Position numbers and translations under genes: made by a program. 55,571 nt of DNA, taken from positions 1 to 55,571 of the forward strand of contig JAFRBX010000049.1 of the NCBI GenBank assembly GCA_017404665.1, given 5' to 3'. This document shows positions 1 through 8,009 of the stretch, piece after piece. How positions within the stretch are numbered: position 1 is the first letter of the stretch; every line of letters starts with the position of its first letter. The stretch is from Ruminococcus sp. Lineage in GTDB: Bacteria; Bacillota; Clostridia; Oscillospirales; Acutalibacteraceae. The notes beneath the pieces were generated by a model. It had not been told where the DNA came from, searched no databases, and saw nothing but the letters and a program-made list of their open reading frames with translations.

Positions 1-217
1 AGGAAAGATACAGAGGGGTCGCCCCGGCAGAATCGAATCATGTCAGATGATTTCTATTCGTTCCTGCCATGTCGACCCTCCCGGTGCTTCGCACCACCCT
101 CCCTTACGCAGGGAGGGCTGTAACTGCTCCTTTAAAAGTTAATATAAGATTACTAAATTAGATTCACGTGCTTCACCTCAAGGGGAAGGCATACAAATCC
201 GAAAGGAATCCATCACC
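1..217. other. Gene-free left edge with palindromic repeats
   Basis: I see no gene here. Positions 29-78 form an imperfect inverted repeat (GGCAGAATCGAAT and, further on, ATTCGTTCCTGCC). A second palindrome of the CCCTCCC...GGGAGGG kind lies near 92-118. Around 181-197 there is a fragment ending GGGAAGGCATACAAATC, and the same 17 bases recur near 38292, so this is debris of a dispersed repeat. A substrate-binding protein gene for the downstream transporter may lie further upstream, outside the window. Confidence 0.6.
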
Positions 218-910
218 ATGCCACAAATCAAATGCACCGACCTCACCCTCGGCTACGGCTCGCAGGAGGTCCTCTCAGGGCTGAGCTTCGAGGTCAACGC
301 GGGCGATTATCTCTGTATCGTCGGCGAGAACGGCTCCGGCAAATCCACTCTGATGAAAACGCTCCTCGGGCTGACAAAGCCCCTGTCGGGCTCCATCGAA
401 TTCGGCGGCGGCGTCACCGCGCGCAAGCTCGGCTATCTGCCCCAGCAGACCGACGTCCAGCGCGATTTCCCCGCCTCTGTGCGCGAGATCGTCCTGTCCG
501 GCTGTCTGGGCCGCGACGGCTTTCGACCCTTCTACAGCCGCGCTGACAAGGCTCTTGCCGCGCGTTCCATGGAGCGCATGAACATCACCGAGCTTTCCCG
601 CCGCTGCTACCGCGAGCTGTCCGGCGGTCAGCAGCAGCGTGTGCTCCTTGCCCGCGCCCTCTGCGCCACCGAAGATCTGCTCCTGCTCGATGAGCCCGTC
701 GCGGGACTCGATCCCAAGGTAACTGCCGAAATGTACGAGCTGATCGAAAGCCTCAATAAAAACGACGGCGTCACCATCGTCATGATCTCCCACGATATCG
801 ACAAAGCGATCGATTACGCTTCCCACATCCTGCACATCGGACAAGATATCTTTTTCGGTACGAAGGAAGCTTATTTAAACGCCAAAAAGGAGGAAACATC
901 CCATGACTGA
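218..910 (+). CDS. znuC: Zinc/manganese-type ABC transporter ATP-binding protein
   Basis: This is a 230-residue ABC ATPase, a normal length for the ZnuC/AdcC/MntB group. It would hydrolyse ATP on the inner membrane face to drive metal uptake. The Walker A motif GENGSGKST is at residues 36-44, the Q-loop glutamine is in LPQQ near 74-77, the signature LSGGQ is at 134-138, Walker B LLLLDEP is at 154-160 and the H-loop histidine is at 192. The next gene encodes an ABC-3 family permease and overlaps this one by 8 bases, so they form an operon and are probably translationally coupled. The metal itself is inferred from the family; zinc is likely but manganese or iron cannot be excluded. No substrate-binding protein is present in the window. 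Confidence 0.85.
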   Translation: MPQIKCTDLTLGYGSQEVLSGLSFEVNAGDYLCIVGENGSGKSTLMKTLLGLTKPLSGSIEFGGGVTARKLGYLPQQTDVQRDFPASVREIVLSGCLGRDGFRPFYSRADKALAARSMERMNITELSRRCYRELSGGQQQRVLLARALCATEDLLLLDEPVAGLDPKVTAEMYELIESLNKNDGVTIVMISHDIDKAIDYASHILHIGQDIFFGTKEAYLNAKKEETSHD

Positions 911-1757
911 TATTTTCTCCACCCTCGCCTTTTACATGAGCAAGCCCTTTGTCACCAACGCGCTGATCGTCGGTGTCCTGATTGCCCTGTGCTCCTCGCT
1001 GCTCGGCGTGACACTGGTGCTCAAGCGCTATTCCTTCATCGGCGACGGTCTTTCGCACGTCGCCTTCGGCGCGATGGCTATCGCCGCCGTCATCCGGCTC
1101 ACCAACGACATGCCGCTCGTGCTCACCGTCACCGTTGTCTGCGCCGTGCTGCTCCTGCGTATGGGCAAGAACGCGAAGATCAAGGGCGACGCCGCTGTCG
1201 CCATGATCTCCGTCGGCGCACTCGCGGTCGGATATCTGCTGATGAATATTTTCAATACCGGCTCCTCCAACCTTTCCGGCGACGTCTGCTCCACGCTCTT
1301 CGGCTCCACCTCCATCCTCACGCTCAGCACCTTCGACGTGTGGATGTGCGTCATCCTGTCGGTGCTGGTCGTGCTGTTCTTCGTGCTGTTCTACAACAAG
1401 ATATTTTCCGTCACCTTTGATGAAAGCTTCGCCCGCGCCACAGGTCAGCGCGCCGGGCTGTATAACCTGCTGATCGCCATCGTGATCGCGGTCATTATCG
1501 TAGTATCCATGCAGCTGGTCGGCTCCCTTTTGATCTCCGCGCTGGTGATCTTCCCCGCCCTCTCCGCGATGCGCGTGTTCAAGAGCTTCAAGAGCGTCAC
1601 GATCTGTGCCGCGGTTGTTTCGGTGTTCTGTGCCCTGCTCGGTCTGCTCACATCGATCTTAGCCGGTACGCCCGTCGGCTCCACCATTGTCGCGGCGGAC
1701 ATCGTTGTATTCATGATCTTTGCCCTCATCGGCGCTGTCACCAAGCGCTCCGCTTGA
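903..1757 (+). CDS. znuB: Metal ABC transporter permease, ABC-3 family
   Basis: This 284-residue, very hydrophobic protein has about eight membrane segments and is typical of ZnuB/AdcB permeases, which form the membrane channel for divalent metal import. The N-terminal half carries the conserved family stretch with LKRYSFIGDGLSH near residues 40-52. It starts inside the end of the ATPase gene (8-base overlap), behind a ribosome-binding site AAAGGAGG at the end of that gene. Together the two genes make the ATPase and channel of one importer; the extracytoplasmic binding protein must be encoded elsewhere. The family is clear from hydropathy and the ABC-3 motifs, while substrate specificity is inferred. 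Confidence 0.85.
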   Translation: MTDIFSTLAFYMSKPFVTNALIVGVLIALCSSLLGVTLVLKRYSFIGDGLSHVAFGAMAIAAVIRLTNDMPLVLTVTVVCAVLLLRMGKNAKIKGDAAVAMISVGALAVGYLLMNIFNTGSSNLSGDVCSTLFGSTSILTLSTFDVWMCVILSVLVVLFFVLFYNKIFSVTFDESFARATGQRAGLYNLLIAIVIAVIIVVSMQLVGSLLISALVIFPALSAMRVFKSFKSVTICAAVVSVFCALLGLLTSILAGTPVGSTIVAADIVVFMIFALIGAVTKRSA

Positions 1758-1773
1758 CTTTGATCTATTCACC

Positions 1774-1794
1774 GGTCACTTGCCACTGGTCACT
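1774..1794. repeat. Heptad repeat array 1 (3 units of xRYCACT)
   Basis: Three contiguous 7-bp units GGTCACT, TGCCACT, GGTCACT lie just in front of the lipoprotein gene. The unit is the reverse complement of YAGTGRY, seen at ten further places in this window. Confidence 0.7.
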
Positions 1795-1811
1795 AAAAAC
1801 GAGGTATTACT

Positions 1812-2303
1812 ATGAAAAAATTTTTATGTCTGATCATGATATCCCTACTGCTCCTTTCCCTTGCCGCCTGTTCCGATAGCGGCAGCACAGCGCCCGATAC
1901 CACTGAACCCGCCGCAGAAGCGGTTTCCGATAACGGCGATACCGGCTCTTCTGCCGATTCAGACGGCGTCGACGTTGATCTCACCGCCATGAGCTCCACC
2001 ATGGTCTACTCCGAGGTGCTGAATATGCAGCAAAAGCCGGAGGACTATCTCGGCAAGACCGTCAAGATGGCGGGTCCCTTCAACGTCACGGAAATCGGTG
2101 AAAACCGTTATTTCGCCTGCATCATTGCCGACGCCACCGCCTGCTGCTCCACCGGCATCGAGTTCGTCCTCAAGGGCGATTATTCCTATCCCGACGATTA
2201 CCCCGAAGCAAACACCGAGATTACCGTCGTCGGGACCTTTAACACCTACATGGAGGGCACGAGCAAGTACCTCCAGCTCAAAGACTCCGTTATGGAGTTC
2301 TGA
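1812..2303 (+). CDS. Lipoprotein with a probable OB-fold domain
   Basis: This 163-residue protein opens with a lipoprotein signal peptide: a KK start, a hydrophobic core and the lipobox LAAC with cysteine 20 as the predicted lipidation site. A low-complexity Ser/Thr/Asp/Glu-rich stretch (about 21-60) is a flexible stalk. The C-terminal 100 residues (YLGKTVKMAGPF..., ...TVVGTFNTY...) look like a small beta-barrel of the OB type. Two adjacent cysteines (ATACC) near residue 113 could bind metal. It is preceded by GAGGT six bases from ATG and follows the metal transporter in the same direction, so a role in metal handling at the surface is a reasonable guess, not a demonstrated one. Confidence 0.6.
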   Translation: MKKFLCLIMISLLLLSLAACSDSGSTAPDTTEPAAEAVSDNGDTGSSADSDGVDVDLTAMSSTMVYSEVLNMQQKPEDYLGKTVKMAGPFNVTEIGENRYFACIIADATACCSTGIEFVLKGDYSYPDDYPEANTEITVVGTFNTYMEGTSKYLQLKDSVMEF

Positions 2304-2360
2304 TTCCTTAACAAAATCTGTCGTATCAAACCGACGAACGGATATATCAACTTCAACATC

Positions 2361-2393
2361 AAAAGGGGCTGTCATGTTGCGACAGCCCCTTTT
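2361..2393. terminator. Bidirectional intrinsic terminator
   Basis: A perfect 13-bp stem AAAAGGGGCTGTC / GACAGCCCCTTTT with a 7-base loop lies between the convergent lipoprotein and acyltransferase genes. A and T runs on both sides let it stop transcription from either direction. Confidence 0.9.
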
Positions 2394-2414
2394 CCGTGGA
2401 AATAATACTTTTTC

Positions 2415-3536
2415 TTATGTATTGACAGCCGTATCGGTTTTCCGGGCCCCCTCTTTTTCCGGATCCTTATCCGGTTCGATCTTTCGTTTTTTCGTAAAGA
2501 GCTTCATCACCGCCGTGATCAGCTCATGCAGCGCTGCCGCCAGCGCAATCGAAACCAGCGCGATGATAAAGTAATACCATTTTGAATAAACCCTGACATG
2601 CAGCGTCGAAAAAACCGTATCACGGAACGCCGTCAGCCGGTCGCCGTTCATCATCTCCATGATTCTCTGATGGAACAGATAAATCTCTAAGCTATATTTA
2701 CCGCAAATGTAAAACGGCAGCAGCAGCACCTTGCCGACGATCTTGAGATATTTTTCCGCGAGCAGGAAGACTGCTCCCAGAACCGCGCACAGCGCGGGCG
2801 CCGCCAGCAGCGCAGGATAACAGTTCAGCCCCCAGAATACGGTAGGATTCTTGATATAGGTCTGGATGTAATACACCAGCGCGATACCGACAAACAGCAG
2901 CGGCAGATGCACCATCCAGCTCGCTTTATCCTCTTCCCTCTTCTCATACAGGAACCAGCCGATCCAGTAGCCGACCAAAAACACCGCGATACGTACCGTG
3001 CTTCCGTACAGCACCTGCTGTCCAGTGTGATAGAAGACGATGCACAGCAGCGGCGATACCGACATGCACAGCAGCGTGAATTTCCATTTTACGCTTGCTT
3101 TCTGAAACAGCATATCATACAGCGGCGTCAGCAAATACAGCACGAACAGCGTCGGCAGAAACCAGTCAAAGTACTCGGGTCTGCCGTAGATCGTCCCGCG
3201 AAAATAGTTGATCCCTAAGATCGACAGCAGTTTGTCGGTAAAGCCGATCTCGGTCTTGTAGAAAGCATACCAGCAGATCGTGACGATCAGGTAAGCGGGC
3301 AGAATCCTCACCGCGCGCTTTTTGTAAAACTCACCGACGCTTTTCGATTTGCGCATGGAAAAATACAGTCCCAGACCCGATACCAGCAGGAACATATCCA
3401 CACCGTAAAACCCGATATTGTGGATAAAGTGAAATACCTCGGTCTTTCCCGTGAAAGCAGAATGGAACCACATGATCCACATCATCGCCGCACCCATGAT
3501 ATGGGTGCGGTATTTACTGATCAACGATAATTTCAT
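2415..3536 (-). CDS. Membrane acyltransferase, acyltransferase-3 family
   Basis: This is a 373-residue protein with about ten membrane segments. The early MWFHS motif (His25) and the basic KKRAVRILPAY stretch (about 72-82) match the acyltransferase-3 family (OatA/WecH-like), which transfers acetyl or other acyl groups to cell-surface or extracellular sugars. No extracellular SGNH domain is attached, so the substrate is unknown. I chose the ATG at 3536 over the one at 3560 because a good ribosome-binding site (AAAGAGG) lies just before it and the longer version runs into a palindromic repeat. The C-terminus is charged (KKRKIEPDKDPEKEG). It stands alone on the minus strand. Confidence 0.75.
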   Translation of the reverse strand: MKLSLISKYRTHIMGAAMMWIMWFHSAFTGKTEVFHFIHNIGFYGVDMFLLVSGLGLYFSMRKSKSVGEFYKKRAVRILPAYLIVTICWYAFYKTEIGFTDKLLSILGINYFRGTIYGRPEYFDWFLPTLFVLYLLTPLYDMLFQKASVKWKFTLLCMSVSPLLCIVFYHTGQQVLYGSTVRIAVFLVGYWIGWFLYEKREEDKASWMVHLPLLFVGIALVYYIQTYIKNPTVFWGLNCYPALLAAPALCAVLGAVFLLAEKYLKIVGKVLLLPFYICGKYSLEIYLFHQRIMEMMNGDRLTAFRDTVFSTLHVRVYSKWYYFIIALVSIALAAALHELITAVMKLFTKKRKIEPDKDPEKEGARKTDTAVNT

Positions 3537-3553
3537 AAGAACCTCTTTCCATG

Positions 3554-3593
3554 CCTCCATTTCCTAAGGGAGGTGCCGCAAAGCGGCGGAGGG
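3554..3593. repeat. Palindromic repeat (CCTCC...GGAGG type)
   Basis: This small imperfect palindrome contains TTCCTAAGGGAGG followed by GCCGCAAAGCGGC and GGAGGG. It belongs with the other CTCCCTT...AAGGGAG hairpins of the window and sits between serS and the acyltransferase gene. Confidence 0.5.
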
Positions 3594-3626
3594 TTTAAAA
3601 TCGGACCGACCGAAGGGAGATACCGA

Positions 3627-3654
3627 AACCACTAACCACTAGCCACTGATCACT
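3627..3654. repeat. Heptad repeat array 2 (4 units), overlapping the serS end
   Basis: The units are AACCACT, AACCACT, AGCCACT, GATCACT. The array runs into serS: its stop codon and last four codons are written in repeat sequence. Confidence 0.75.
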
Positions 3655-4922
3655 GTTTTCCCGCCCATATACGGTCTGAGCGCCTCGGGAATGTTCACAC
3701 TGCCGTCAGCATTCAGATTGTTTTCAAGGAAAGCGATCAGCATGCGCGGCGGCGCCACACAGGTATTGTTCAGCGTATGTGCATAGTATTTCTTGCCGCC
3801 CTCGCCGTTGACGCGGATCTTCAGCCTTCTCGCCTGCGCATCGCTGAGGTTCGAGCAGGAGCCTACCTCAAAGTATTTTTTCTGTCTGGGGCTCCACGCC
3901 TCGACGTCGATGCTCTTCACCTTCAGGTCGGCGAGGTCGCCGGAGCAGCACTCGAGCGTACGCACCGGGATATCCAGCGTGCGGAAAAAATCTACCGTGT
4001 TCTGCCACAGCTTATCGAACCACATCTTGCTGTCCTCAGGCTTGCAGACAACAATCATCTCCTGCTTCTCGAACTGATGGATGCGGTATACGCCGCGCTC
4101 CTCGAGCCCGTGCGCGCCCTTTTCCTTGCGGAAGCAGGGGCTGTAAGAGGTCAGCGTATAAGGCAAATCCTCTTCCTGCAGGATCGTATCGATGAATTTG
4201 CCGATCATGCTGTGCTCTGAGGTGCCGATCAAAAAGAGATCCTCGCCCTCGATCTTGTACATCATCGCGTCCATCTCGGCAAAGGACATAACGCCCGACA
4301 CCACGTTAGAGCGGATCATATAGGGCGGGATGCAGTAGGTAAAGCCCTTGTCGATCATAAAGTCGCGCGCGTAGGAGATCACCGCCGAATGCAGTCTGGC
4401 AATATCTCCCATCAGGTAGTAAAAGCCGTTGCCCGCGACCCTGCGCGCCGCGTCGAGGTCGATGCCGCTGAGCTTTTCCATGATTTCTGTATGATAGGGC
4501 ACTTCAAAATCCGGCACCACCGGCTCGCCGTAGCGCTCGATCTCAACGTTTTCGCTGTCATCCTTGCCGATCGGTACGCTCGGGTCGATGATGTTAGGGA
4601 TGACCATCATGATCTCGGTCACCTTAGCATTTAACTCGTTCTCCTGCTTTTCGAGCTCAGCGAGCTTCTCTCCGTCTGCAGCGACCTGAGCCTTGAGCTC
4701 CTCCGCTTTCTCGCGTTCGCCGCGGGCGTAGCAGCCGCCTATTTCCTTGGAAATTTTGTTGCGTCTCGCACGCAGCGCGTCGGCTTCTCCCTTAGCAGCT
4801 CTTGCCTGTTTGTCAAGCTCGATCACCTCGTCGACCAGCGGCAGCTTTTTCTCTTGAAATTTGTTTTTGATGTTTTGTCTGACAATCTCGGGGTTTTCTC
4901 TTAAGAATTTGATATCGATCAT
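3639..4922 (-). CDS. serS: Seryl-tRNA synthetase
   Basis: This 427-residue class II synthetase charges tRNA-Ser with serine in the cytoplasm. Residues 25-110 form the long antiparallel coiled-coil arm that holds the tRNA. The serine-binding TxE motif is TSE at 234-236. Motif 2 contains CFRKEKGAHGLEERG from 263 and HQFEKQE at 282-288, and motif 3 contains PPRMLIAFLEN with Arg393. Motif 3 reads LNNTCVAPPR rather than the more usual LNGSGLAVGR, a variant form. The start follows a strong GGAAGGAAG site. The gene is last in the parA-parB-serS run on the minus strand, 24 bases after parB. The final residues (TVISG) are encoded by a heptad repeat array. Confidence 0.95.
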   Translation of the reverse strand: MIDIKFLRENPEIVRQNIKNKFQEKKLPLVDEVIELDKQARAAKGEADALRARRNKISKEIGGCYARGEREKAEELKAQVAADGEKLAELEKQENELNAKVTEIMMVIPNIIDPSVPIGKDDSENVEIERYGEPVVPDFEVPYHTEIMEKLSGIDLDAARRVAGNGFYYLMGDIARLHSAVISYARDFMIDKGFTYCIPPYMIRSNVVSGVMSFAEMDAMMYKIEGEDLFLIGTSEHSMIGKFIDTILQEEDLPYTLTSYSPCFRKEKGAHGLEERGVYRIHQFEKQEMIVVCKPEDSKMWFDKLWQNTVDFFRTLDIPVRTLECCSGDLADLKVKSIDVEAWSPRQKKYFEVGSCSNLSDAQARRLKIRVNGEGGKKYYAHTLNNTCVAPPRMLIAFLENNLNADGSVNIPEALRPYMGGKTVISG

Positions 4923-4946
4923 GGTTTTTTCTTCCTTCCGTTTCGG

Positions 4947-5846
4947 TTAATCATTTTCATCTTCCGCGTTAAAAAGCGGTGTATTCCATAATTTTTCTAT
5001 TTTATTTGCAAACACGAACAGCTCTGCCGGATCGTAGAATTCGATGCACAGCGTACCTCCCATAGAATCCTTATTCTGTGTTATATGTACCTTCGTGCCC
5101 ATATGCTCGCTCAGAGCAAGCTCTACCTCTGTAAATACCGGGATTTTTTTATAGACAGTCTTTTTCTTTTCGGGCTCCGCGTAGCTCATCTTTTTGACCA
5201 GCTTTTCCGTCTCGCGGACCGACAGCCCTTCCTTGACGACCTTCTCCGCGACTTCTCTGATCGTATCGTCATGATCGGCTGAGAGCAATGCCCGCGCGTG
5301 TCCCGCGCTGATCTTCCCCTGCTCCAACAGCTCCTTGGCTTCATCCGGAAGTCCCAGCAGACGCAGCGTATTCGCGACCGCGGATCGCGATTTTCCGACC
5401 GTTCGCGCGACCTCCTCCTGCGAGAAGCCGTATTCCTCCATCAACGTCTGATAACCTTTCGCTTCCTCCAGCGCGGTCAGATCGCGGCGCTGCAGGTTTT
5501 CGATCAGCGCGATCTGCATTGTTTCACTGTCGGACAGCTCCCGCACGATCGAGGGGATCTCCGTCAGACCCGCAAGGCGCGCTGCACGGTATCTGCGTTC
5601 GCCCGCGACGATCTGATAGCCGCCGTAAATTAGCGGACGCACTAAAATCGGCTGCAGAACACCGTGTTCTTTGATGCTCTGCGCGAGCTCGCCCAGCGCA
5701 TCCTCGTCAAAGCTGCGGCGCGGCTGATTACGATTGGGCTCGATCTGCGAGATTTTCAGGCTGACGACTTCATTTTTATCCTCGGTATCGTTTTCACTGA
5801 ATATTGCCGAGAGTCCCTTTCCCAGTCCTCCGATTTTCTTAGCCAT
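4947..5846 (-). CDS. parB: Chromosome partition protein ParB (Spo0J)
   Basis: This 299-residue ParB is a CTP-dependent DNA clamp that loads at parS and organises the origin for segregation. The N-terminal LGKGLSAIF (8-16) is the usual ParA-contact peptide, GERRYRAAR (82-90) is the CTP-binding motif and ENLQR (116-120) the second conserved box. The helix-turn-helix GKSRSAVANTLRLLG carries Arg154, Thr160 and Gly165, with Gly182 further on. Three of these (R, T, G) match residues reported to favour parS over the Noc site; Gly165 stands where alanine is usual. Its start overlaps parA by 8 bases. Four perfect parS sites lie in the window. Confidence 0.95.
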   Translation of the reverse strand: MAKKIGGLGKGLSAIFSENDTEDKNEVVSLKISQIEPNRNQPRRSFDEDALGELAQSIKEHGVLQPILVRPLIYGGYQIVAGERRYRAARLAGLTEIPSIVRELSDSETMQIALIENLQRRDLTALEEAKGYQTLMEEYGFSQEEVARTVGKSRSAVANTLRLLGLPDEAKELLEQGKISAGHARALLSADHDDTIREVAEKVVKEGLSVRETEKLVKKMSYAEPEKKKTVYKKIPVFTEVELALSEHMGTKVHITQNKDSMGGTLCIEFYDPAELFVFANKIEKLWNTPLFNAEDEND

Positions 5847-6612
5847 TCTTTCTCTCCTTGCTGATGATCTCCTGCGCCAGACCTAAGTACGCTTCTGTTC
5901 CCTTACAGCTTTTATCATAATACATGATCGGCATGCCGAACGACGGCGCTTCGCTCAGGCGCACGCCGCGCGGAATCACCGTGCCGAACACCTTTTTCGG
6001 GAAGAATTGCTTTACCTCGCTGACTACCTGCTGGGTCAGGTTCAGCCTGCCGTCATACATCGTCAGCAAAACGCCCTCGATGTAGATATGCTCGTTAAGC
6101 TTCCGTTTGACATAGCGGACCGAATTCATCAGCTGGGACAGACCCTCCAGCGCGTAATATTCGCACTGGATCGGCACTAGCACGCTGTCACAGGCGGTCA
6201 GCGCATTGGTGGTAATGATCCCCAGCGACGGCGGACAGTCGATGATGATATAATCATAATTCGCCTTGAGCGGCAGCAGCGCTTTTTTCAGCCGCTGCAG
6301 TCGATCGGGTGCGTCCATGATCTCAAACTCCGCAGCAGCAAGATCGATTCCCGCAGGTATTAAGTCCAAGTTATTGTACTTTGTATGTAAGAGAGCCTCT
6401 TCTGCCTTTGCTTCGCCGAGTAATATTTCATAGGTGCTCTTCGCGATTCCGCGCTTGTCAAAACCTACGCCGCTGGTGGCATTGCCCTGCGGATCGATAT
6501 CGACAAGCAGGGAGCGCTTGCCGTAGTAGCCCAGCCCCGCGGCAATATTGACGGCGGTCGTGGTCTTCCCTACTCCGCCCTTCTGGTTGGCTACCGTAAT
6601 GATTTTAGCCAC
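5839..6612 (-). CDS. parA: Chromosome partition ATPase ParA (Soj)
   Basis: This 257-residue deviant Walker ATPase binds DNA non-specifically when ATP-bound, works with ParB in origin segregation and in Bacillus controls DnaA. It begins MAKIITVANQKGGVGKTT, with the KGGVGKTT Walker A near residues 11-18; later motifs include DIDPQGNATSG and DCPPSLG. I chose the GTG at 6612 because AGGAAGGTGAG ends three bases before it; the ATG 21 bases upstream has no such site and would add residues before the conserved start. The gene overlaps parB by 8 bases. A promoter and a parS site lie directly upstream. Confidence 0.93.
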   Translation of the reverse strand: MAKIITVANQKGGVGKTTTAVNIAAGLGYYGKRSLLVDIDPQGNATSGVGFDKRGIAKSTYEILLGEAKAEEALLHTKYNNLDLIPAGIDLAAAEFEIMDAPDRLQRLKKALLPLKANYDYIIIDCPPSLGIITTNALTACDSVLVPIQCEYYALEGLSQLMNSVRYVKRKLNEHIYIEGVLLTMYDGRLNLTQQVVSEVKQFFPKKVFGTVIPRGVRLSEAPSFGMPIMYYDKSCKGTEAYLGLAQEIISKERKNG

Positions 6613-6700
6613 TTTCTCACCTTCCTGTTTCATTTTATCGAACAAAGAATCGCTGCCAATGATTACGATTTAGGTCGTTCTTCGGTTTGATACGCCCTCT

Positions 6701-6729
6701 ATTGTATCACAAAGCCGCTCCAATTGAAA
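6701..6729 (-). promoter_or_regulatory. Predicted parAB-serS promoter
   Basis: Read on the minus strand, a -35 TTTCAA and a -10 TACAAT are separated by 17 bases, about 90 bases before the parA GTG. A parS site begins 27 bp upstream of the -35, so ParB spreading could influence expression. Confidence 0.55.
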
Positions 6730-6755
6730 CCCTTTTTCATCATTTTGTCTTAAAA

Positions 6756-6771
6756 TGTTTCACGTGAAACA
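6756..6771. promoter_or_regulatory. parS: parS site 1 (perfect 16-mer)
   Basis: TGTTTCACGTGAAACA is an exact match to the Firmicutes parS consensus. It lies upstream of the parA promoter and five bases from heptad array 3. Confidence 0.95.
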
Positions 6772-6775
6772 AATG

Positions 6776-6796
6776 TAGTGACAAGTAGTTAGTGAC
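6776..6796. repeat. Heptad repeat array 3 (3 units), next to parS 1
   Basis: The units are TAGTGAC, AAGTAGT, TAGTGAC. The array starts five bases after parS 1. Confidence 0.65.
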
Positions 6797-6888
6797 CATG
6801 ATTTAATTTTTATTATGAACCATAGTTTTTCTTCATTCTTATGCCGACGATTTCGGAGACGACTAACTAATAGTAAGAATCGGTTGCC

Positions 6889-6916
6889 AATCACTTGCCA
6901 TTGGTCACTCGTCACT
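6889..6916. repeat. Heptad repeat array 4 (4 units)
   Basis: The units are AATCACT, TGCCATT, GGTCACT, CGTCACT, in the RYCACT orientation. One unit is degraded. Confidence 0.65.
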
Positions 6917-6929
6917 AAATACTATAAAC

Positions 6930-6966
6930 GCCGACAACCGCACGCTTTCGCGCACGGCTGTCGGCA
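6930..6966 (-). terminator. Hairpin, possible noc terminator
   Basis: A stem GCCGACA...CGG / CCG...TGTCGGC encloses a loop. On the minus strand, downstream of noc, it is followed only by a weak T-rich stretch (GTTTATAG), so termination efficiency is uncertain. Confidence 0.45.
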
Positions 6967-7065
6967 AGGGGTTCAGATAAGGAAATGGGTATGAGTGGAT
7001 AGGAATACGGTGATATCCCTATCGGGAAAGAAATGTATATCAGGCTTTCGCCGTGATACCTGTTT

Positions 7066-7097
7066 TAGTGAACTGTGGTCAGTGATGAATGATCAGT
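7066..7097. repeat. Heptad repeat array 5 (4-5 units)
   Basis: The units are TAGTGAA, CTGTGGT, CAGTGAT, GAATGAT, then CAGT. It is a degraded array upstream of a palindromic element. Confidence 0.6.
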
Positions 7098-7111
7098 ATT
7101 TTTATATTTTA

Positions 7112-7193
7112 TCATTGCGAGGGCAAAGACTCCCTTTTCTAAGGAAGCTGTCTGCAAAGCTGACTGAGGGTTCTCCCGTGGCAATCTCAACCT
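7112..7193. repeat. Palindromic element A1 (TCATTGCGA ... GCAATCTCAACC)
   Basis: This 82-bp element has the fixed ends of the GAGATTGCCAC / TCGCAATGACA family and an inner CTCCCTT...AAGGAAG hairpin. It is nearly identical (about three mismatches) to the copy at 12521-12603 but in the opposite orientation. It begins three bases beyond the noc stop codon. Confidence 0.8.
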
Positions 7194-7196
7194 AAA

Positions 7197-8009
7197 TTAT
7201 TGACCTGCCGCCTTCGGAATCTTGACGGTGTATTCGATGTAATCGTCTGTCTCGCTGCGTCTGGAAATCGCATTGATGCCGGACAGACGCATCGTATCAA
7301 CCGCTTTGTTGATCGTATTGACGAATATCCGCACATCCTTGACGGCGAATTTTCGCTCCGGCTTCTTACGCGGTTCAGGCGCAGACTTTTTTGTCAGAAT
7401 CTCTGTCACCAATTCTTCTGCCTCATTGACGCTCAGCCCTTCGGCAATAATCTTGCTGAGCACGTCGCGCCGCAGCGCTTCATCATTGATTCGCAGCAGT
7501 GTTCTCGCGTGCCGCTCCGACAGATTTGCGGTCAGGATCCATTCCTGCTCCTCAAAGCCGAGGCGCAGCAGCCGGAGCTTGTTAGCAATAGTGCTCTGCT
7601 TCTTGCCGAGCTTGATCGCCGCCTGCTCCTGTGTCAGACCGTATTTGCGGATCAGCCGCGCAATCCCCCGCGCTTCTTCAAACATATTCAGATCGGTGCG
7701 TTGGAGATTTTCGATCAGCGCCAAGAGCGCGCTGTCCTTGTCGCCGCATTTATGTACGACGCACGGCACCTTGCTCAGTCCCGCCATCACAGCGGCGCGC
7801 AGGCGTCTTTCGCCCGCAATCAGTTCAAACTCCGTGCTGTTGATGCGGCGCACCACCAGCGGCTGCAGGATCCCGTTCTCGACGATCGAACGCGACAAAC
7901 TTTTGAGCTCTTCTTCGTCAAAGTTCCGGCGGGGTTGAGTACGGTTAGGGCGGATCTGAATCGTTGAAATATTCAGCACCTTGTTATCTCTGCCCAATTG
8001 CAGACTCAC
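7197..8009 (-). CDS. noc: Nucleoid occlusion protein Noc, ParB-family paralogue
   Basis: This second ParB-family protein has 270 residues from the GTG at 8009. GERRLRAA (66-73) and ENLQR (100-104) are conserved. Its helix-turn-helix KKQSTIANKLRLLRL resembles Bacillus Noc. At the four positions reported to separate ParB from Noc it has Gln138, Lys144, Arg149 and Arg166, against R, T, G and G in the ParB here. Noc binds its own sites and keeps division off the nucleoid. The start is uncertain: GTG 8009 has GAGG eight bases upstream, GTG 8018 is possible, and a TTG at 8069 lacks a ribosome site but would add a short amphipathic, Noc-like N-terminus. No perfect ATTTCCCGGGAAAT site was noticed in the window. 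Confidence 0.85.
   Translation of the reverse strand: MSLQLGRDNKVLNISTIQIRPNRTQPRRNFDEEELKSLSRSIVENGILQPLVVRRINSTEFELIAGERRLRAAVMAGLSKVPCVVHKCGDKDSALLALIENLQRTDLNMFEEARGIARLIRKYGLTQEQAAIKLGKKQSTIANKLRLLRLGFEEQEWILTANLSERHARTLLRINDEALRRDVLSKIIAEGLSVNEAEELVTEILTKKSAPEPRKKPERKFAVKDVRIFVNTINKAVDTMRLSGINAISRRSETDDYIEYTVKIPKAAGQ

Larger units (their letters stand above)
6646..7196. other. Gene-free parA-noc spacer, packed with repeats
   Basis: No credible gene is present. The stretch holds the parA promoter, a parS site, three heptad arrays, a hairpin at 6930-6966 and a palindromic element at 7112-7193. A 66-codon ORF on the plus strand is built largely from that element and is not believed. Confidence 0.7.

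Noticed and set aside
6995-7195. 66-codon plus-strand ORF between parA and noc
   Set aside because: Most of its codons lie in a heptad array and palindromic element A1, it has no ribosome-binding site and the protein is without recognisable features.
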